A DNA stretch of 64,000 nucleotides from Aurantiacibacter odishensis. Lineage in GTDB: Bacteria; Pseudomonadota; Alphaproteobacteria; Sphingomonadales; Sphingomonadaceae. The position numbers and the translations under genes are program-made. The stretch spans positions 454,195-518,194 of the forward strand of contig NZ_QYOS01000024.1 in NCBI RefSeq assembly GCF_003605195.1, in the 5' to 3' direction. Every line of letters begins with the position of its first letter. The first letter of the stretch is position 1. The notes beneath the pieces were generated by a model that saw only the letters and a list, made by a program, of their open reading frames with translations, made no database searches and had not been told where the DNA came from. Of the stretch, positions 8,475 through 17,802 are shown in pieces.

Positions 8475-9913
8475 AGCGCCTCACAGCTCTCGTCCTGTTC
8501 GCCGCCCTGGGTGGTTGCGTTTCGCTTGCGCCGGAGCCGGAAGTGCCCGCCGTCGTCGCAGACCTGCCACCTGCCTTCCCGGACACGGACACGCCCGGCG
8601 ACTATCGCCCCGCCGCGTGGTGGACGGGCTTCGAGGACCCGGTGCTCGATACGCTCGTCGCCGATGCGCTCGATGCCAACCTCGACATTGTCCAGGCCGC
8701 CGCGCGGGCGGAGCGGGCTGCGGCGCAGGCGCGGGTGGCCCGCGCAGGGCTGCTCCCCTCTCTGGAAGGCAGCGCGGGCGCCAGCTATTCGGACACCCCC
8801 GTTTCCGGCGGGGCTTTCGCCAACTTTCCCGGCGCGCCGTCGCGTATTGTCAATGAGACCTATTCGCTCGGCCTCGCCGCCGCCTACGAACTCGACCTGT
8901 TCGGCAGGGTCCGCAACGACCTTGGCGCAGCGCGGTCGGACGCGGTGGCGGCGGAGTATGACCTGCGCGCAGTGCGACTGGCGACGGCGGCGGAAGTGAT
9001 CTCTGCCTATTTCGACATCGTCGATGCGAGATTCCAGATCGAGAACACGCTGCAAAGCGTTGATATCCTTGCAGAGCGAACCGACAGGACCGAGGAACGC
9101 TACCTGCGGGGCCTGGCCCAGAGTTTTGAGCTGTACCAGGTGCGCGAGCAGCTACGCGCCGCAGAAGCCAGCCTGCCCGCGCGCGAAGTGGCGCTGACCA
9201 GTGCGGAAGGGCGGCTTGCCACGCTGCTGGCGCAATATCCCGAAACGCTGTCCGAAGCCCTGCGGCGACCATTGAAGCCGGAACTGGTGTTCGATCCCGT
9301 GCCCGCCGGACTTCCCGCCGAATTGCTGGCCCAGCGCCCCGATGTGGCAGCAAGCTGGCAGCGGCTGGAGGCGGCGCGCCAGCGTATAGGCGCGCGCCGG
9401 GCGGAACGCTTCCCCGCGCTGCGCCTGTCTGCCAGCACTGGCACGCAGGGGGCATCGCCCGTTGACGTGGTGGACGTTGGTCAGAACTGGCTGCTGTCGC
9501 TGGGCGCAAACCTCGTCGCGCCGATCTTCGACGGTGGGCGCATCTCCGCGCAGGTCGCCGCCGTCCGCGCTGCCTATGACGAAGCCGCTGCCGCCTATGG
9601 TCAGTCCGTCCTCACCGCCTATCGCGAGGCGACGGTCGCCATCGAGACTTACGAGGAACAGCGCCAGCGCTATCGTCTGATCGCCGCGCAGGCGACGGAG
9701 GCGCAGGCCGCGCTGGACCTGCAGGCACGGCGCTTCAACTCGGGGGTTGGCGACTACGTCGGCTACCTCGATGCGCTGCGCAGCTACACCCAGGTGGAAA
9801 GCAGCCTTTCGGCCGCCGGGCGCGATGTCGCGCTGGCGCGGCTGGGCGTTCACCGCGCGCTGGGCGGGGACTGGTTCCTGCGTCCTGAATTCGAAGAGGA
9901 AACGAGCGAATGA
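8471..9913 (+). CDS. RND efflux outer-membrane factor, NodT family lipoprotein
   Basis: The 480-residue TolC/OprM-like channel has an N-terminal lipoprotein signal MKRLTALVLFAALGGC (Cys at residue 16). The early segment AAWWTGFEDPVLDTLVADAL is typical of NodT-family factors, as is LLAQRPDVAASWQRLEAARQRIGARR in the second repeat. Its start overlaps the tetR stop and its stop overlaps the next start, so it is coupled on both sides. It is not a copy of the 2110-3477 factor; the two proteins differ throughout. It should be the exit duct for the pump at 11196-14474. Confidence 0.9.
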   Translation: MKRLTALVLFAALGGCVSLAPEPEVPAVVADLPPAFPDTDTPGDYRPAAWWTGFEDPVLDTLVADALDANLDIVQAAARAERAAAQARVARAGLLPSLEGSAGASYSDTPVSGGAFANFPGAPSRIVNETYSLGLAAAYELDLFGRVRNDLGAARSDAVAAEYDLRAVRLATAAEVISAYFDIVDARFQIENTLQSVDILAERTDRTEERYLRGLAQSFELYQVREQLRAAEASLPAREVALTSAEGRLATLLAQYPETLSEALRRPLKPELVFDPVPAGLPAELLAQRPDVAASWQRLEAARQRIGARRAERFPALRLSASTGTQGASPVDVVDVGQNWLLSLGANLVAPIFDGGRISAQVAAVRAAYDEAAAAYGQSVLTAYREATVAIETYEEQRQRYRLIAAQATEAQAALDLQARRFNSGVGDYVGYLDALRSYTQVESSLSAAGRDVALARLGVHRALGGDWFLRPEFEEETSE

Positions 9914-11199
9914 GCAAGCAGGCACGTTGGGCAATCCTGCTGTTGGTGGGTGCGGTGGCAATCGCTGCGCTGATGATCGCGCTGCGACCCGAGCCGGAGG
10001 AGCAGGAAGTGGTGACAGGCGCTCCGCTGGTGCAGACGGCCGCCTACGAAGTCACCACCGGGGCCATCGAGATACAGGGTTCGGGCACCGTGCAGCCGCG
10101 CGAGGAAGTGACGCTTGGCGCGGAAGTTTCCGGCAAGCTCGTTTACGTGAACCCGGCATTCCAGGAAGGTGGCCGGGTGCCGAGCGGCGCCGTACTGTTC
10201 CGCATCGACCCCTCCGACTATAACAACCGCGTGCGCAGCGCCCGCGCCGATATCGCGGCGCAGGACGTGGCAGTGCTGCAAGCGCAGGAGGAAATGGCGA
10301 TTGCCGAGGCGGAACTGGAGCGGTTTGCCCAGCGCCAGTCGTCGCGCGAGGCGCTGAGCCAGTCCATCGACAGCAACGATTACGCCGCACGCATCCTGCC
10401 GCCCGAGGGGCTTCGCACTTCGTCTGCGGCGCGAGCCTCTGCGTCGGCCGAGGAGCCCAACATCCTCGCCACGCGCGAACCGCAGCTACGCTCTGCCCGC
10501 GCCGCGCGTGAACGTGCCGAAGCGCAGCTCGCCGATGCCCGCCTGGCGCTGTCCCGCACGGTGGTGCGCGCACCATTCGCGGGCATCGTGCGCAGCGAGA
10601 GCGCGTCGGTCGGCACGCTGGTGCAGCCCGGCCAGTCACTCGGCACAATGGTGGCGAGCGGGGCCTACGAAGTTCGCATTTCGCTGACGGAAGCCGAAGC
10701 CGCGCTGGTGCCTGCGCTGTTCAGTGCAGGCAGCACCCGCGTACCCGCACAGGTCATGCTGGACTACGGCGATACCACCTGGCGCTGGGACGCCTATGTC
10801 GACCGGGTGGACCCGATCCTCGACCCCGAAACGCGCACGATCGACGTTTTCCTGCGCGTGAACAATCCGATGCGCGGCGGTGTTGCGGTGGGTTCTGACG
10901 CCGAGGCCACCACCGCCGGCCCGCCGTTGCTGCTGGGCAGCTTCGTCAATGCAACGATTACCGGCGGCAGCGAGCAGCCCTATGCCCGCATTCCGCTCGC
11001 CGCCCTGCGCACCGATAACCAGGTCTGGGTATTGCGTAGCGGCAAGCTGGCGATTGTGCCGGTGGACGTACTCCAGCGCACCGACGACTACGCATGGGTC
11101 AGCGGCGAGGGACTGGGAGAGGCAGGCCATGTCGTCACCAGTCCGCTGCGCACGCCGGTGGAGGGCATGGCCCTACGCCGTGAGGGCGGCGCGCAGTGA
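9910..11199 (+). CDS. RND efflux periplasmic adaptor (HlyD family)
   Basis: The 429-residue membrane-fusion protein begins with an uncleaved N-terminal anchor (residues about 7-25) rather than a lipobox, unlike the adaptor of the leftward pump. It has a lipoyl half (VQPREEVTLGAEVSGKLVYV), a long hairpin, the second half (VVRAPFAGIVRSESASVGTLVQPGQSL) and a C-terminal barrel domain. The hairpin contains an extra Ser/Ala-rich insert around residues 155-190. It is the second pump gene of the rightward operon, with 4-base overlaps to both neighbours. Confidence 0.9.
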   Translation: MSKQARWAILLLVGAVAIAALMIALRPEPEEQEVVTGAPLVQTAAYEVTTGAIEIQGSGTVQPREEVTLGAEVSGKLVYVNPAFQEGGRVPSGAVLFRIDPSDYNNRVRSARADIAAQDVAVLQAQEEMAIAEAELERFAQRQSSREALSQSIDSNDYAARILPPEGLRTSSAARASASAEEPNILATREPQLRSARAARERAEAQLADARLALSRTVVRAPFAGIVRSESASVGTLVQPGQSLGTMVASGAYEVRISLTEAEAALVPALFSAGSTRVPAQVMLDYGDTTWRWDAYVDRVDPILDPETRTIDVFLRVNNPMRGGVAVGSDAEATTAGPPLLLGSFVNATITGGSEQPYARIPLAALRTDNQVWVLRSGKLAIVPVDVLQRTDDYAWVSGEGLGEAGHVVTSPLRTPVEGMALRREGGAQ

Positions 11200-14100
11200 C
11201 CGAAGGCGCTTTTCCGCCAGCTGAGGGAGCAGGCGAGTCTCCCAAGGACCGCTTCGGCAAGCCTGCCGGAGACCGCGCCCGCGACCGCAAGGGCGTGATC
11301 GCCTTCATGGCGCGCAACGGCGTGGCCGCAAACCTGCTGATGGTGTTCATGCTGATCGCGGGGATCGCCTCCTACAACACCATCGTGCAGGAGGTTTTCC
11401 CGGAGATCAGCCAGGACGCGATCACCGTCTCCGTCACCTATCCCGGCGCAACGCCGGAGGAGGTGGAGGAATCCATCGTCCAGAAGGTTGAGGAAGCCGT
11501 CCAGGCCATCGACGATGTGAAGAAGGTGATCGGCACGGCAGCCGAAGGCGTCGGCACGATCACGGTGGAGCTGGAGAACGGCGCCGACGTGAACCGTGCG
11601 CTGGACGACGTGAAGAGCGAGGTCGACCAGATCCAGACCTTCCCCGTCGATGCCGAGGAACCCGACGTGCGCGAGGTGACCACGCGGCAGAGCGTGATGC
11701 GCATCGCCCTCTACGGCGACGTGCCCGAGCGCACGCTGAAGGAAACCGCCTACCAGCTGGAGGACCAGCTCGCCGCCCTGCCGGAGATCAGCTATGTTTC
11801 CACCAGCGCGGTGCGGCAGTACCAGGTCTATATCGACGTGCCGCAGGAGCGGTTGCAGGCGCTCGGCCTCTCGCTCACCGATATCTCCCGCATCGTCTCG
11901 CAAAGCAGCCTCGACAGTCCGGCAGGCTCCATCGAGACCGACCGCGAACAGGTGCGCGTGCGCACCGTGGGGCAGAACTACAACCAGCAGGATTTCGAGA
12001 ACATCGTCCTGCGCACTCGGCCCGACGGCACGATCCTGCGGCTGGGCGACGTTGCGACCATCACCGACGGGTTCGAGGACAACGACCTCATCACCCGCTT
12101 CAACGGCGAACCTGCCGCTTTCGTGGACGTGTACCGTACATCGGACGAGCGCGTGCTGGACGTGGCCGATGCCGCGCTCGCCTACATGGAAGAGGATGCT
12201 CAGCGCATCCTGCCACAGGGCGTCGACTACGCGATCTGGGACGACAGCTCCGAACTGTTCGACGACCGCCTGTCGCTGCTGGTGAAGAACGCCGGGATCG
12301 GCCTGGTGCTGGTGCTGGCGGCGCTGACCCTGTTCCTCGACGTGCGGCTGGCGTTTTGGACGGCGCTGGGCATCGGTGCGACCTTCGTCGGCGCGATCTA
12401 CGTGATCGAGCTGATGGGCACCTCGATCAACATGTTCTCCCTCTTCGGGTTCATCGTGGCCCTCGGCCTCGTGGTGGACGATGCCGTGGTGGTGGGCGAG
12501 AACATCTATGCGGAGCGAGAGCGCGGGCGGACGGGTGTGGGCGCGGCCATCGCCGGGGCGCAGCGCGTGAAGGTGCCGGTGATCTTTGCAGTCGCCACCA
12601 CCATCGTCGCGTTCTCTCCGCTGCTTGCCGTGGGCGGCACCATCGGCAAGGTGCTGGCCGATATCCCGCTGGTGGTGATCGCCGTGCTGGCGCTGTCGCT
12701 GGTGGAGGCGTTGCTGATCCTGCCCTATCACCTCAGCCACCTTCCTGCCGCGGGCACGCAGACGAAGAACCGGTTCCTTGCACGCTTTGAGAGCGTGCAG
12801 CGCGGTTTCGACAAGCGCCTTCAGGCGTTCGTCGACGGCCCGCTCGACCGCGCGCTGAATTTCGCGGTGAACATGCCCTACCTCGTGCTTTCGGGCGCGC
12901 TGGCGATCCTGATTCTGATCGTGGCCCTGGTGCCCGCCGGGATCATCAAGGTGCAGTTCTTCCCCGAGATCGAGGCCGACGTGATCTCCGCCCAGCTGGA
13001 AATGCCTGCCGGGACGTCGGTGGAGAGGACGGCAGCTGTCACGCAGCGTATCGAGGAAGCAGGGGAGAGGGCGCTCGCCCGGTTCTCCGAGCAGGAGGAA
13101 GGCTATGACGACGTGTTTGTGGCCTCCTACACCACGATCGGACTGATCGGTAGCGGTGCCAACCCGATCAACAACAACGCAACGGTTCGCCCCGATGTCG
13201 CCAATATCCAGTTGAGCCTTGTTCCCGCAGCCGAGCGTGAGTTCTCGGCCAGCGAGTTCGAGCAGGTCTGGCGCGAGGAAATGGGCGAATTCCCCGAAGC
13301 GCGCTCGGTCTCGCTCAACTCCAGCCTGATTTCTGCAGGCGCGCCGGTGAACGTGCGCGTGTCGCATCAGGATCGCGAAGTTCTGGAGGAGGCGACGACC
13401 AGGCTCATGAACGAGATGGGCACCGTGGCAGGCGTCTTCGATATCGAAAGCGACCAGGACGACGGCGTGCAGCAAGTGGACCTGACGCTGAAGCCCTCGG
13501 CCCGCACGCTGGGCATCACCCTGCAGGATCTGGCCGGGCAGGTGCGCGCTGCCTTCTTCGGCGCAGAGGCCGTGCGCGTGCAGCGCGGGCGCGAGGACGT
13601 GCGCGTCTACGTGCGCCTGCCCGAGGAACAGCGCGATTCCGTGCCTGATATCGGCAATTACCGCGTGCGCGTGCCCGGCGGGCAGGTCCCGCTGTCCAGC
13701 CTTGCCGATGTCTCCATCACCAGCGCGCCGACCTCCATCCAGCGCGAGGACGGTTTCCGCATCCATACCGTCACGGCGGACCTCGATACCGACACCATCA
13801 CCAGCCAGGAAATGGCGAACCTGCTGACGAACGAGATCATGCCCGAAATCACTGCAGACTATCCCGGTCTGCAGTTCGAATTCGGCGGGGAGCAGGAACA
13901 GCAGCAGGAAAGCTTCGGCGATATCGGCGGGGCATTTCTGCTGGCACTGGCGGGTATCTACGCACTGCTCGCCATCCCGTTCAGGTCCTACGTGCAGCCA
14001 ATCATCATCATGGCTGCCATCCCCTTCGGAATGATCGGCGCATTGATCGGGCACCTCCTGCTCGGCATATCGCTGGGCATCGTTTCGCTGTTCGGCATCA

Positions 14101-14474
14101 TCGCGCTGTCGGGCGTGGTGATCAACGGGGCGCTGGTCCTGATCGATTTCATGAACGAGAACCTGGAATCGGGCATGGACCGTGAGGACGCGATCATCGA
14201 TGCCGCCAAGTCGCGCTTCCGCCCGATTATCCTGACCGCGATCACCACGTTCCTGGGCGTTGCGCCGATCACCTTCGAGACGAATCTACAGGCACAGTTC
14301 CTCATCCCGATGTCCGCCAGCCTCGGTTTCGGCATCCTGTTCGGCACGGTGATGCAGCAGTTGCTGGTGCCCGCCCTTGCCATGTTGCAGATGCGCGCGG
14401 TGGACCGGATCAAGGGCTGGTTCACCAGCGACGCCCGGGACGAGGGCAGCGAGCCCGAGCCGCGTACGGCGTGA
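11196..14474 (+). CDS. RND efflux transporter (HAE1-type) inner-membrane pump
   Basis: The 1092-residue proton-driven pump has a GTG start inside the adaptor stop (GTGA). About 35 extra charged residues precede TM1 (MARNGVAANLLMVFMLIAG), a longer cytoplasmic tail than usual. The TM4 proton-relay motif is present as GLVVDDAVVVGENIYAE, and the last TM block holds the segment GVVINGALVLIDFMNENLE. It completes a TetR-OMF-MFP-RND operon. The sequence differs strongly from the pump at 3474-6605, so the two systems probably handle different substrates. Confidence 0.93.
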   Translation: MTEGAFPPAEGAGESPKDRFGKPAGDRARDRKGVIAFMARNGVAANLLMVFMLIAGIASYNTIVQEVFPEISQDAITVSVTYPGATPEEVEESIVQKVEEAVQAIDDVKKVIGTAAEGVGTITVELENGADVNRALDDVKSEVDQIQTFPVDAEEPDVREVTTRQSVMRIALYGDVPERTLKETAYQLEDQLAALPEISYVSTSAVRQYQVYIDVPQERLQALGLSLTDISRIVSQSSLDSPAGSIETDREQVRVRTVGQNYNQQDFENIVLRTRPDGTILRLGDVATITDGFEDNDLITRFNGEPAAFVDVYRTSDERVLDVADAALAYMEEDAQRILPQGVDYAIWDDSSELFDDRLSLLVKNAGIGLVLVLAALTLFLDVRLAFWTALGIGATFVGAIYVIELMGTSINMFSLFGFIVALGLVVDDAVVVGENIYAERERGRTGVGAAIAGAQRVKVPVIFAVATTIVAFSPLLAVGGTIGKVLADIPLVVIAVLALSLVEALLILPYHLSHLPAAGTQTKNRFLARFESVQRGFDKRLQAFVDGPLDRALNFAVNMPYLVLSGALAILILIVALVPAGIIKVQFFPEIEADVISAQLEMPAGTSVERTAAVTQRIEEAGERALARFSEQEEGYDDVFVASYTTIGLIGSGANPINNNATVRPDVANIQLSLVPAAEREFSASEFEQVWREEMGEFPEARSVSLNSSLISAGAPVNVRVSHQDREVLEEATTRLMNEMGTVAGVFDIESDQDDGVQQVDLTLKPSARTLGITLQDLAGQVRAAFFGAEAVRVQRGREDVRVYVRLPEEQRDSVPDIGNYRVRVPGGQVPLSSLADVSITSAPTSIQREDGFRIHTVTADLDTDTITSQEMANLLTNEIMPEITADYPGLQFEFGGEQEQQQESFGDIGGAFLLALAGIYALLAIPFRSYVQPIIIMAAIPFGMIGALIGHLLLGISLGIVSLFGIIALSGVVINGALVLIDFMNENLESGMDREDAIIDAAKSRFRPIILTAITTFLGVAPITFETNLQAQFLIPMSASLGFGILFGTVMQQLLVPALAMLQMRAVDRIKGWFTSDARDEGSEPEPRTA

Positions 14475-14526
14475 CCCTGGCGGATAGGCGATTGAGAGAT
14501 GGGCGCTAAATTGCTAGCGAAGAAAC

Positions 14527-15225
14527 ATGGCTGCTTGTGACACCTGTGTCGTGCGCAATCGCGCAATCTGCGCCGGACTGGCGGGCGACGAGCTTGCCGC
14601 GCTCAACGCTATCGGCCGCCGCCGCACGCTGGAAGCGGGCGAACCGCTGATCTGGGAAGGCGACGAGAGCGTGCTGGTCGCCAATGTGATCGAGGGCGTG
14701 CTGAAGCTTTCCTCCTCTACCGAGGACGGACGCGAGCAGATCGTGGGCGTGGTCTATCCCTCCGATTTCATCGGCAGGCCCTTTGCGGGTGCTGCGGGCC
14801 ATTCGGTCACGGCGCTGACCGATGCGCGCGTGTGCGTGTTCGCCCGCGCCGATTTCGACCGTTTCGCCAGCGAGCACCCCAAGCTGGAGCACAAGCTGCT
14901 GGAGCGCACCCTGGGGGAGTTGGACCGCACCCGCAAATGGATGCTGCTGCTCTCGCGCAAGACCGCGCAGGAAAAGGTCGCCACTTTCCTGCTGGAAATG
15001 TCCGACAGGCTGCTGGAAACAGGCTGCGAAGGCCCCTCCATCGGGCCGCTGCGCAAGTTCGACCTGCCGTTCTCGCGCCAGCAGGTGGCAGACGTGCTGG
15101 GCCTGACGATCGAGACGGTCAGCCGCCAGATGACCGCACTGAAGCGCGATGGCATCATCGGCCTGCCGACGCGCCGCTCGGTCGAGATCATCGACCGAAC
15201 GACGCTGGAGGATATTGCCGGCTAG
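14527..15225 (+). CDS. fnrL: FnrL-type Crp/Fnr oxygen-sensing regulator
   Basis: The 232-residue protein is a Crp/Fnr regulator: a cyclic-nucleotide-binding-like beta barrel, a dimer helix at about 118-145, and a winged helix-turn-helix with the recognition region RQQVADVLGLTIETVSRQMTALK. Cysteines C4, C7, C15 and C103 are placed like the 4Fe-4S ligands of FnrL. This suggests direct O2 sensing: the cluster-bound dimer forms at low oxygen and binds TTGAY-N4-RTCAA boxes. A perfect box lies at 16069-16082 before ccoN. The neighbours (cbb3 oxidase, hemN) and the bchID genes nearby are classic FnrL targets in phototrophic alphaproteobacteria. Confidence 0.9.
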   Translation: MAACDTCVVRNRAICAGLAGDELAALNAIGRRRTLEAGEPLIWEGDESVLVANVIEGVLKLSSSTEDGREQIVGVVYPSDFIGRPFAGAAGHSVTALTDARVCVFARADFDRFASEHPKLEHKLLERTLGELDRTRKWMLLLSRKTAQEKVATFLLEMSDRLLETGCEGPSIGPLRKFDLPFSRQQVADVLGLTIETVSRQMTALKRDGIIGLPTRRSVEIIDRTTLEDIAG

Positions 15226-15240
15226 GCGGCAGTCAGCCCG

Positions 15241-15921
15241 TCAGAAGCGATAGCCAACGCCCGCGCTGATTACCCACGGATCGAGGTTGTGCTCGGTCTG
15301 GATCACCGGCGCGCCATTGGCGAACCAGGTGGCCGTGGTGTCGATGAAGTAACGCTTGGCATCCACGGAAACGAGAAAGCTCTCGCTCACCGGCACATCG
15401 AAGCCTGCCTGCAGTACGAAGCCGAATTCGTCGCTGAGCGAGAAATCGTCCGCACCAAGGGCCACCGCCGTTTCGCCGGGCTCGTCGTCCAGCCAGATGA
15501 AATAGGCAACCCCCGCGCCGACATATGGCTTCACACCGCCTGCGTTCAGGTGAAATTTGCCCGTCACGGTCGCGGGCAATAGCAGACCGTCCGCGACCAG
15601 CTCCGTCCCGGCGGCGCCATCCACCCCGTCGACATCGTGCTGGGTCACGCAGCAGATCGTCTCGATCGAGAAATTGTCGGCCACGAAATACTCGATCGCG
15701 ACGGTGGGCACGACATTGTCGTTCGCTTCGGTCTGGGTGCCAGCGGGCAGGCCGACCAGGTCGAGATTGACGGTGTCGATCTCGCCATCCGGCAGGACGG
15801 CGGTGGCCATGATCTTGGCCTGGAAATCTCCGGCTTCCTGCGCAGCGGCAGGCAGGGCAGCAAGGCCGGCAGCAGCGGCGAGGGCCATCGCGCTCGCCTT
15901 CGAAACCATAGCAGTTTTCAT
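15241..15921 (-). CDS. ompW: OmpW-family outer-membrane protein
   Basis: The 226-residue small beta-barrel protein has a Sec signal peptide (MKTAMVSKASAMALAAAAGLAALPAAAQ, cleavage after about residue 28; shown here only as evidence of secretion). Alternating hydrophobic strands follow, and the protein ends with the aromatic terminal residue expected of barrel proteins (GVGYRF). The segments GVKPYVGAGVAYFIWLDDEPG and VSVDAKRYFIDT are typical of OmpW/AlkL proteins, which let hydrophobic molecules cross the outer membrane. It converges on fnrL and is divergent from ccoN across 214 bases. OmpW genes are often oxygen-controlled. A degenerate FNR-like half box lies at about 16015-16028. Confidence 0.88.
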   Translation of the reverse strand: MKTAMVSKASAMALAAAAGLAALPAAAQEAGDFQAKIMATAVLPDGEIDTVNLDLVGLPAGTQTEANDNVVPTVAIEYFVADNFSIETICCVTQHDVDGVDGAAGTELVADGLLLPATVTGKFHLNAGGVKPYVGAGVAYFIWLDDEPGETAVALGADDFSLSDEFGFVLQAGFDVPVSESFLVSVDAKRYFIDTTATWFANGAPVIQTEHNLDPWVISAGVGYRF

Positions 15922-16026
15922 CGATACTTCTCCATCATCGCCGCCACGGTTGCCCGGTTGCTGGCCCCTTCAAGCGGCGTGAGGCTCATCTGCGCCCGAC
16001 ATACCCGACGCGCTTTGACCAAACGC

Positions 16027-16046
16027 AATTTTCGAGCACGAAAATT
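16027..16046. promoter_or_regulatory. Perfect AT-rich palindrome between ompW and ccoN
   Basis: Arms AATTTTCG and CGAAAATT match perfectly around the spacer AGCA. The element stands out in a GC-rich genome and lies 22 bases from the FNR box, in the shared ompW/ccoN promoter region. It could be an operator for a second regulator of ompW or cco. No T-run follows the right arm to suggest a terminator. The role is inferred. Confidence 0.45.
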
Positions 16047-16068
16047 TCTTTTCGGCGAAACGATGTTT

Positions 16069-16082
16069 TTGACGCAGGTCAA
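16069..16082 (+). promoter_or_regulatory. FNR/FnrL box upstream of ccoN
   Basis: TTGAC-GCAG-GTCAA is a perfect 5-4-5 dyad matching the Fnr/FixK consensus. Its centre is about 60 bases before the ccoN ATG, which suits an activator site for a class II promoter with a short leader. The fnrL gene lies about 850 bases upstream of the site. Confidence 0.85.
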
Positions 16083-16135
16083 CGAATCCGGTGCTGCACT
16101 GCGGCAAGGGCCTCTTGTTCTGAAGGGGTCAAACT

Positions 16136-17791
16136 ATGGACGCTACACTCTCCCGCACCGGCATGTGGTTCGCGATACTGCTGCTGTGCCTCGCCGCGCT
16201 GGCGGGCGCGCAGGACGCGGCTTTTTCCGCGCACATGCTCGTCATCTCGATCGCCGCCTTCATCGGGCTGGTCGCCACAGTCTGGAACACCGAGTTCGAC
16301 GCGAAGACGCGCGACGTGTTGCGCCTGCCGGTGGACGATTCCCGCTATGACGATGCGCCGGTGCGCTGGGGCGTCATCGCCACGGTGTTCTGGGGGATAG
16401 CCGGTTTCCTGGCCGGGCTGTTCATCGCGCTACAACTGGTCTGGCCGGAACTGAATTTCGAGCCCTACCTGAATTTCGGCCGCGTTCGCCCGCTGCACAC
16501 TAGCGCGGTGATATTTGCCTTCGGCGGCAACGCGCTGATCGCCACCAGCTTCTACGTCGTGCAGCGCACCTGCCGCGCGCGGCTCGCGTTTCCGGGCACG
16601 GCACGCTTCGTGTTCTGGGGCTACCAGCTGTTCATCGTGCTGGCGGCGACAGGCTACCTGTTGGGCGTCACCCAGTCGAAGGAATATGCCGAGCCCGAAT
16701 GGTACGTCGACTGGTGGCTGACCATCGTCTGGGTCGCCTACCTCGTCGTCTTCGTCGGCACGATCCTGAAGCGTAAAGAGCCGCACATCTACGTGGCGAA
16801 CTGGTTCTACCTCGCCTTCATCCTGACCGTGGCGATGCTGCACGTGGTCAACAACCTCGACGTGCCCATCAGCCTGCTCGGCTCCAAGAGCTATCCGCTG
16901 TTCGCAGGCGTGCAGGGCGCGCTGGTGCAATGGTGGTACGGCCACAACGCGGTGGGCTTCTTCCTCACCGCCGGCTTCCTGGCGATGATGTACTACTTCG
17001 TGCCCAAGCAGGCGGAGCGGCCGGTCTATTCCTACCGCCTGTCGATCATCCACTTCTGGTCGCTGATCTTCCTCTACATCTGGGCAGGGCCGCACCACCT
17101 CCATTACACCGCGCTGCCCGACTGGGCGCAGACGCTGGGCATGGTGTTCTCGATCATGCTGTGGATGCCCAGCTGGGGCGGCATGATCAACGGCCTGATG
17201 ACGCTGAACGGCGCATGGGACAAGATCCGCACCGATCCGATCATCCGCATGATGGTGATGGCGCTGGCCTTCTACGGCATGAGCACTTTCGAAGGGCCGA
17301 TGCTGTCGATCAAGAGCGTGAACAGCCTTTCGCACTACACCGACTGGACCATCGGCCACGTCCACTCCGGCGCGCTGGGCTGGAACGGCATGATCACCTT
17401 TGCCGCGGTCTATTTCCTCGTGCCGCGCCTGTGGAAGCGTGAGCGGCTTTACAGCTTGCGCATGGTCAACTGGCACTTCTGGCTCGCGACCGTGGGCATC
17501 GTTTTCTACGCCGCCAGCATGTGGGTGGCGGGCATCACCCAGGGCCTGATGTGGCGTGAATACGGCATCGATGGATACCTGGTGAACAGCTTCGTCGACA
17601 CCGTGGCAGCCTTGCACCCGATGTTCCTGCTGCGTGCGCTGGGCGGCCTCATGTACCTCGCCGGTGCCCTGATCATGGTCTTCAACGTCTGGATGACCAT
17701 CGCCGGCAAGCTGCGTGACGAAGCTCCCATGAACGATGCGAAATACGACGAAGCGGCGGACCGCCCGTTCGTCGCTACGCCTGCCGAATGA
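16136..17791 (+). CDS. ccoN: cbb3-type cytochrome c oxidase subunit I
   Basis: The 551-residue catalytic subunit of the high-affinity cbb3 oxidase reduces O2 to water and pumps protons. Twelve or more TM segments are evident. Histidine ligands are seen in [14 protein letters not shown] (low-spin heme b), in [13 protein letters not shown] and [13 protein letters not shown] (CuB site), and in [17 protein letters not shown] (heme ligands, C-terminal half). The start ATG follows the FNR box by 53 bases. The stop overlaps or abuts ccoO. This is the first gene of ccoNOQP. Confidence 0.97.
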   Translation: MDATLSRTGMWFAILLLCLAALAGAQDAAFSAHMLVISIAAFIGLVATVWNTEFDAKTRDVLRLPVDDSRYDDAPVRWGVIATVFWGIAGFLAGLFIALQLVWPELNFEPYLNFGRVRPLHTSAVIFAFGGNALIATSFYVVQRTCRARLAFPGTARFVFWGYQLFIVLAATGYLLGVTQSKEYAEPEWYVDWWLTIVWVAYLVVFVGTILKRKEPHIYVANWFYLAFILTVAMLHVVNNLDVPISLLGSKSYPLFAGVQGALVQWWYGHNAVGFFLTAGFLAMMYYFVPKQAERPVYSYRLSIIHFWSLIFLYIWAGPHHLHYTALPDWAQTLGMVFSIMLWMPSWGGMINGLMTLNGAWDKIRTDPIIRMMVMALAFYGMSTFEGPMLSIKSVNSLSHYTDWTIGHVHSGALGWNGMITFAAVYFLVPRLWKRERLYSLRMVNWHFWLATVGIVFYAASMWVAGITQGLMWREYGIDGYLVNSFVDTVAALHPMFLLRALGGLMYLAGALIMVFNVWMTIAGKLRDEAPMNDAKYDEAADRPFVATPAE

Positions 17792-17802
17792 AAGAGACGG
17801 AC

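Noticed and set aside
11088..14054. Very long open frame antisense to the RND transporter gene (nearly 1000 codons)
   Set aside because: It is a mirror of the GC-rich codon pattern of the real gene. Its product is His/Gly/Arg-rich, without domains, and has no ribosome site.
16015..16028. Second FNR-like site (TTGAC followed by CAAACGCAA) near ompW
   Set aside because: Only one half matches the consensus; the other half (CGCAA) lacks the GTC/ATC core, so I do not list it as a site.
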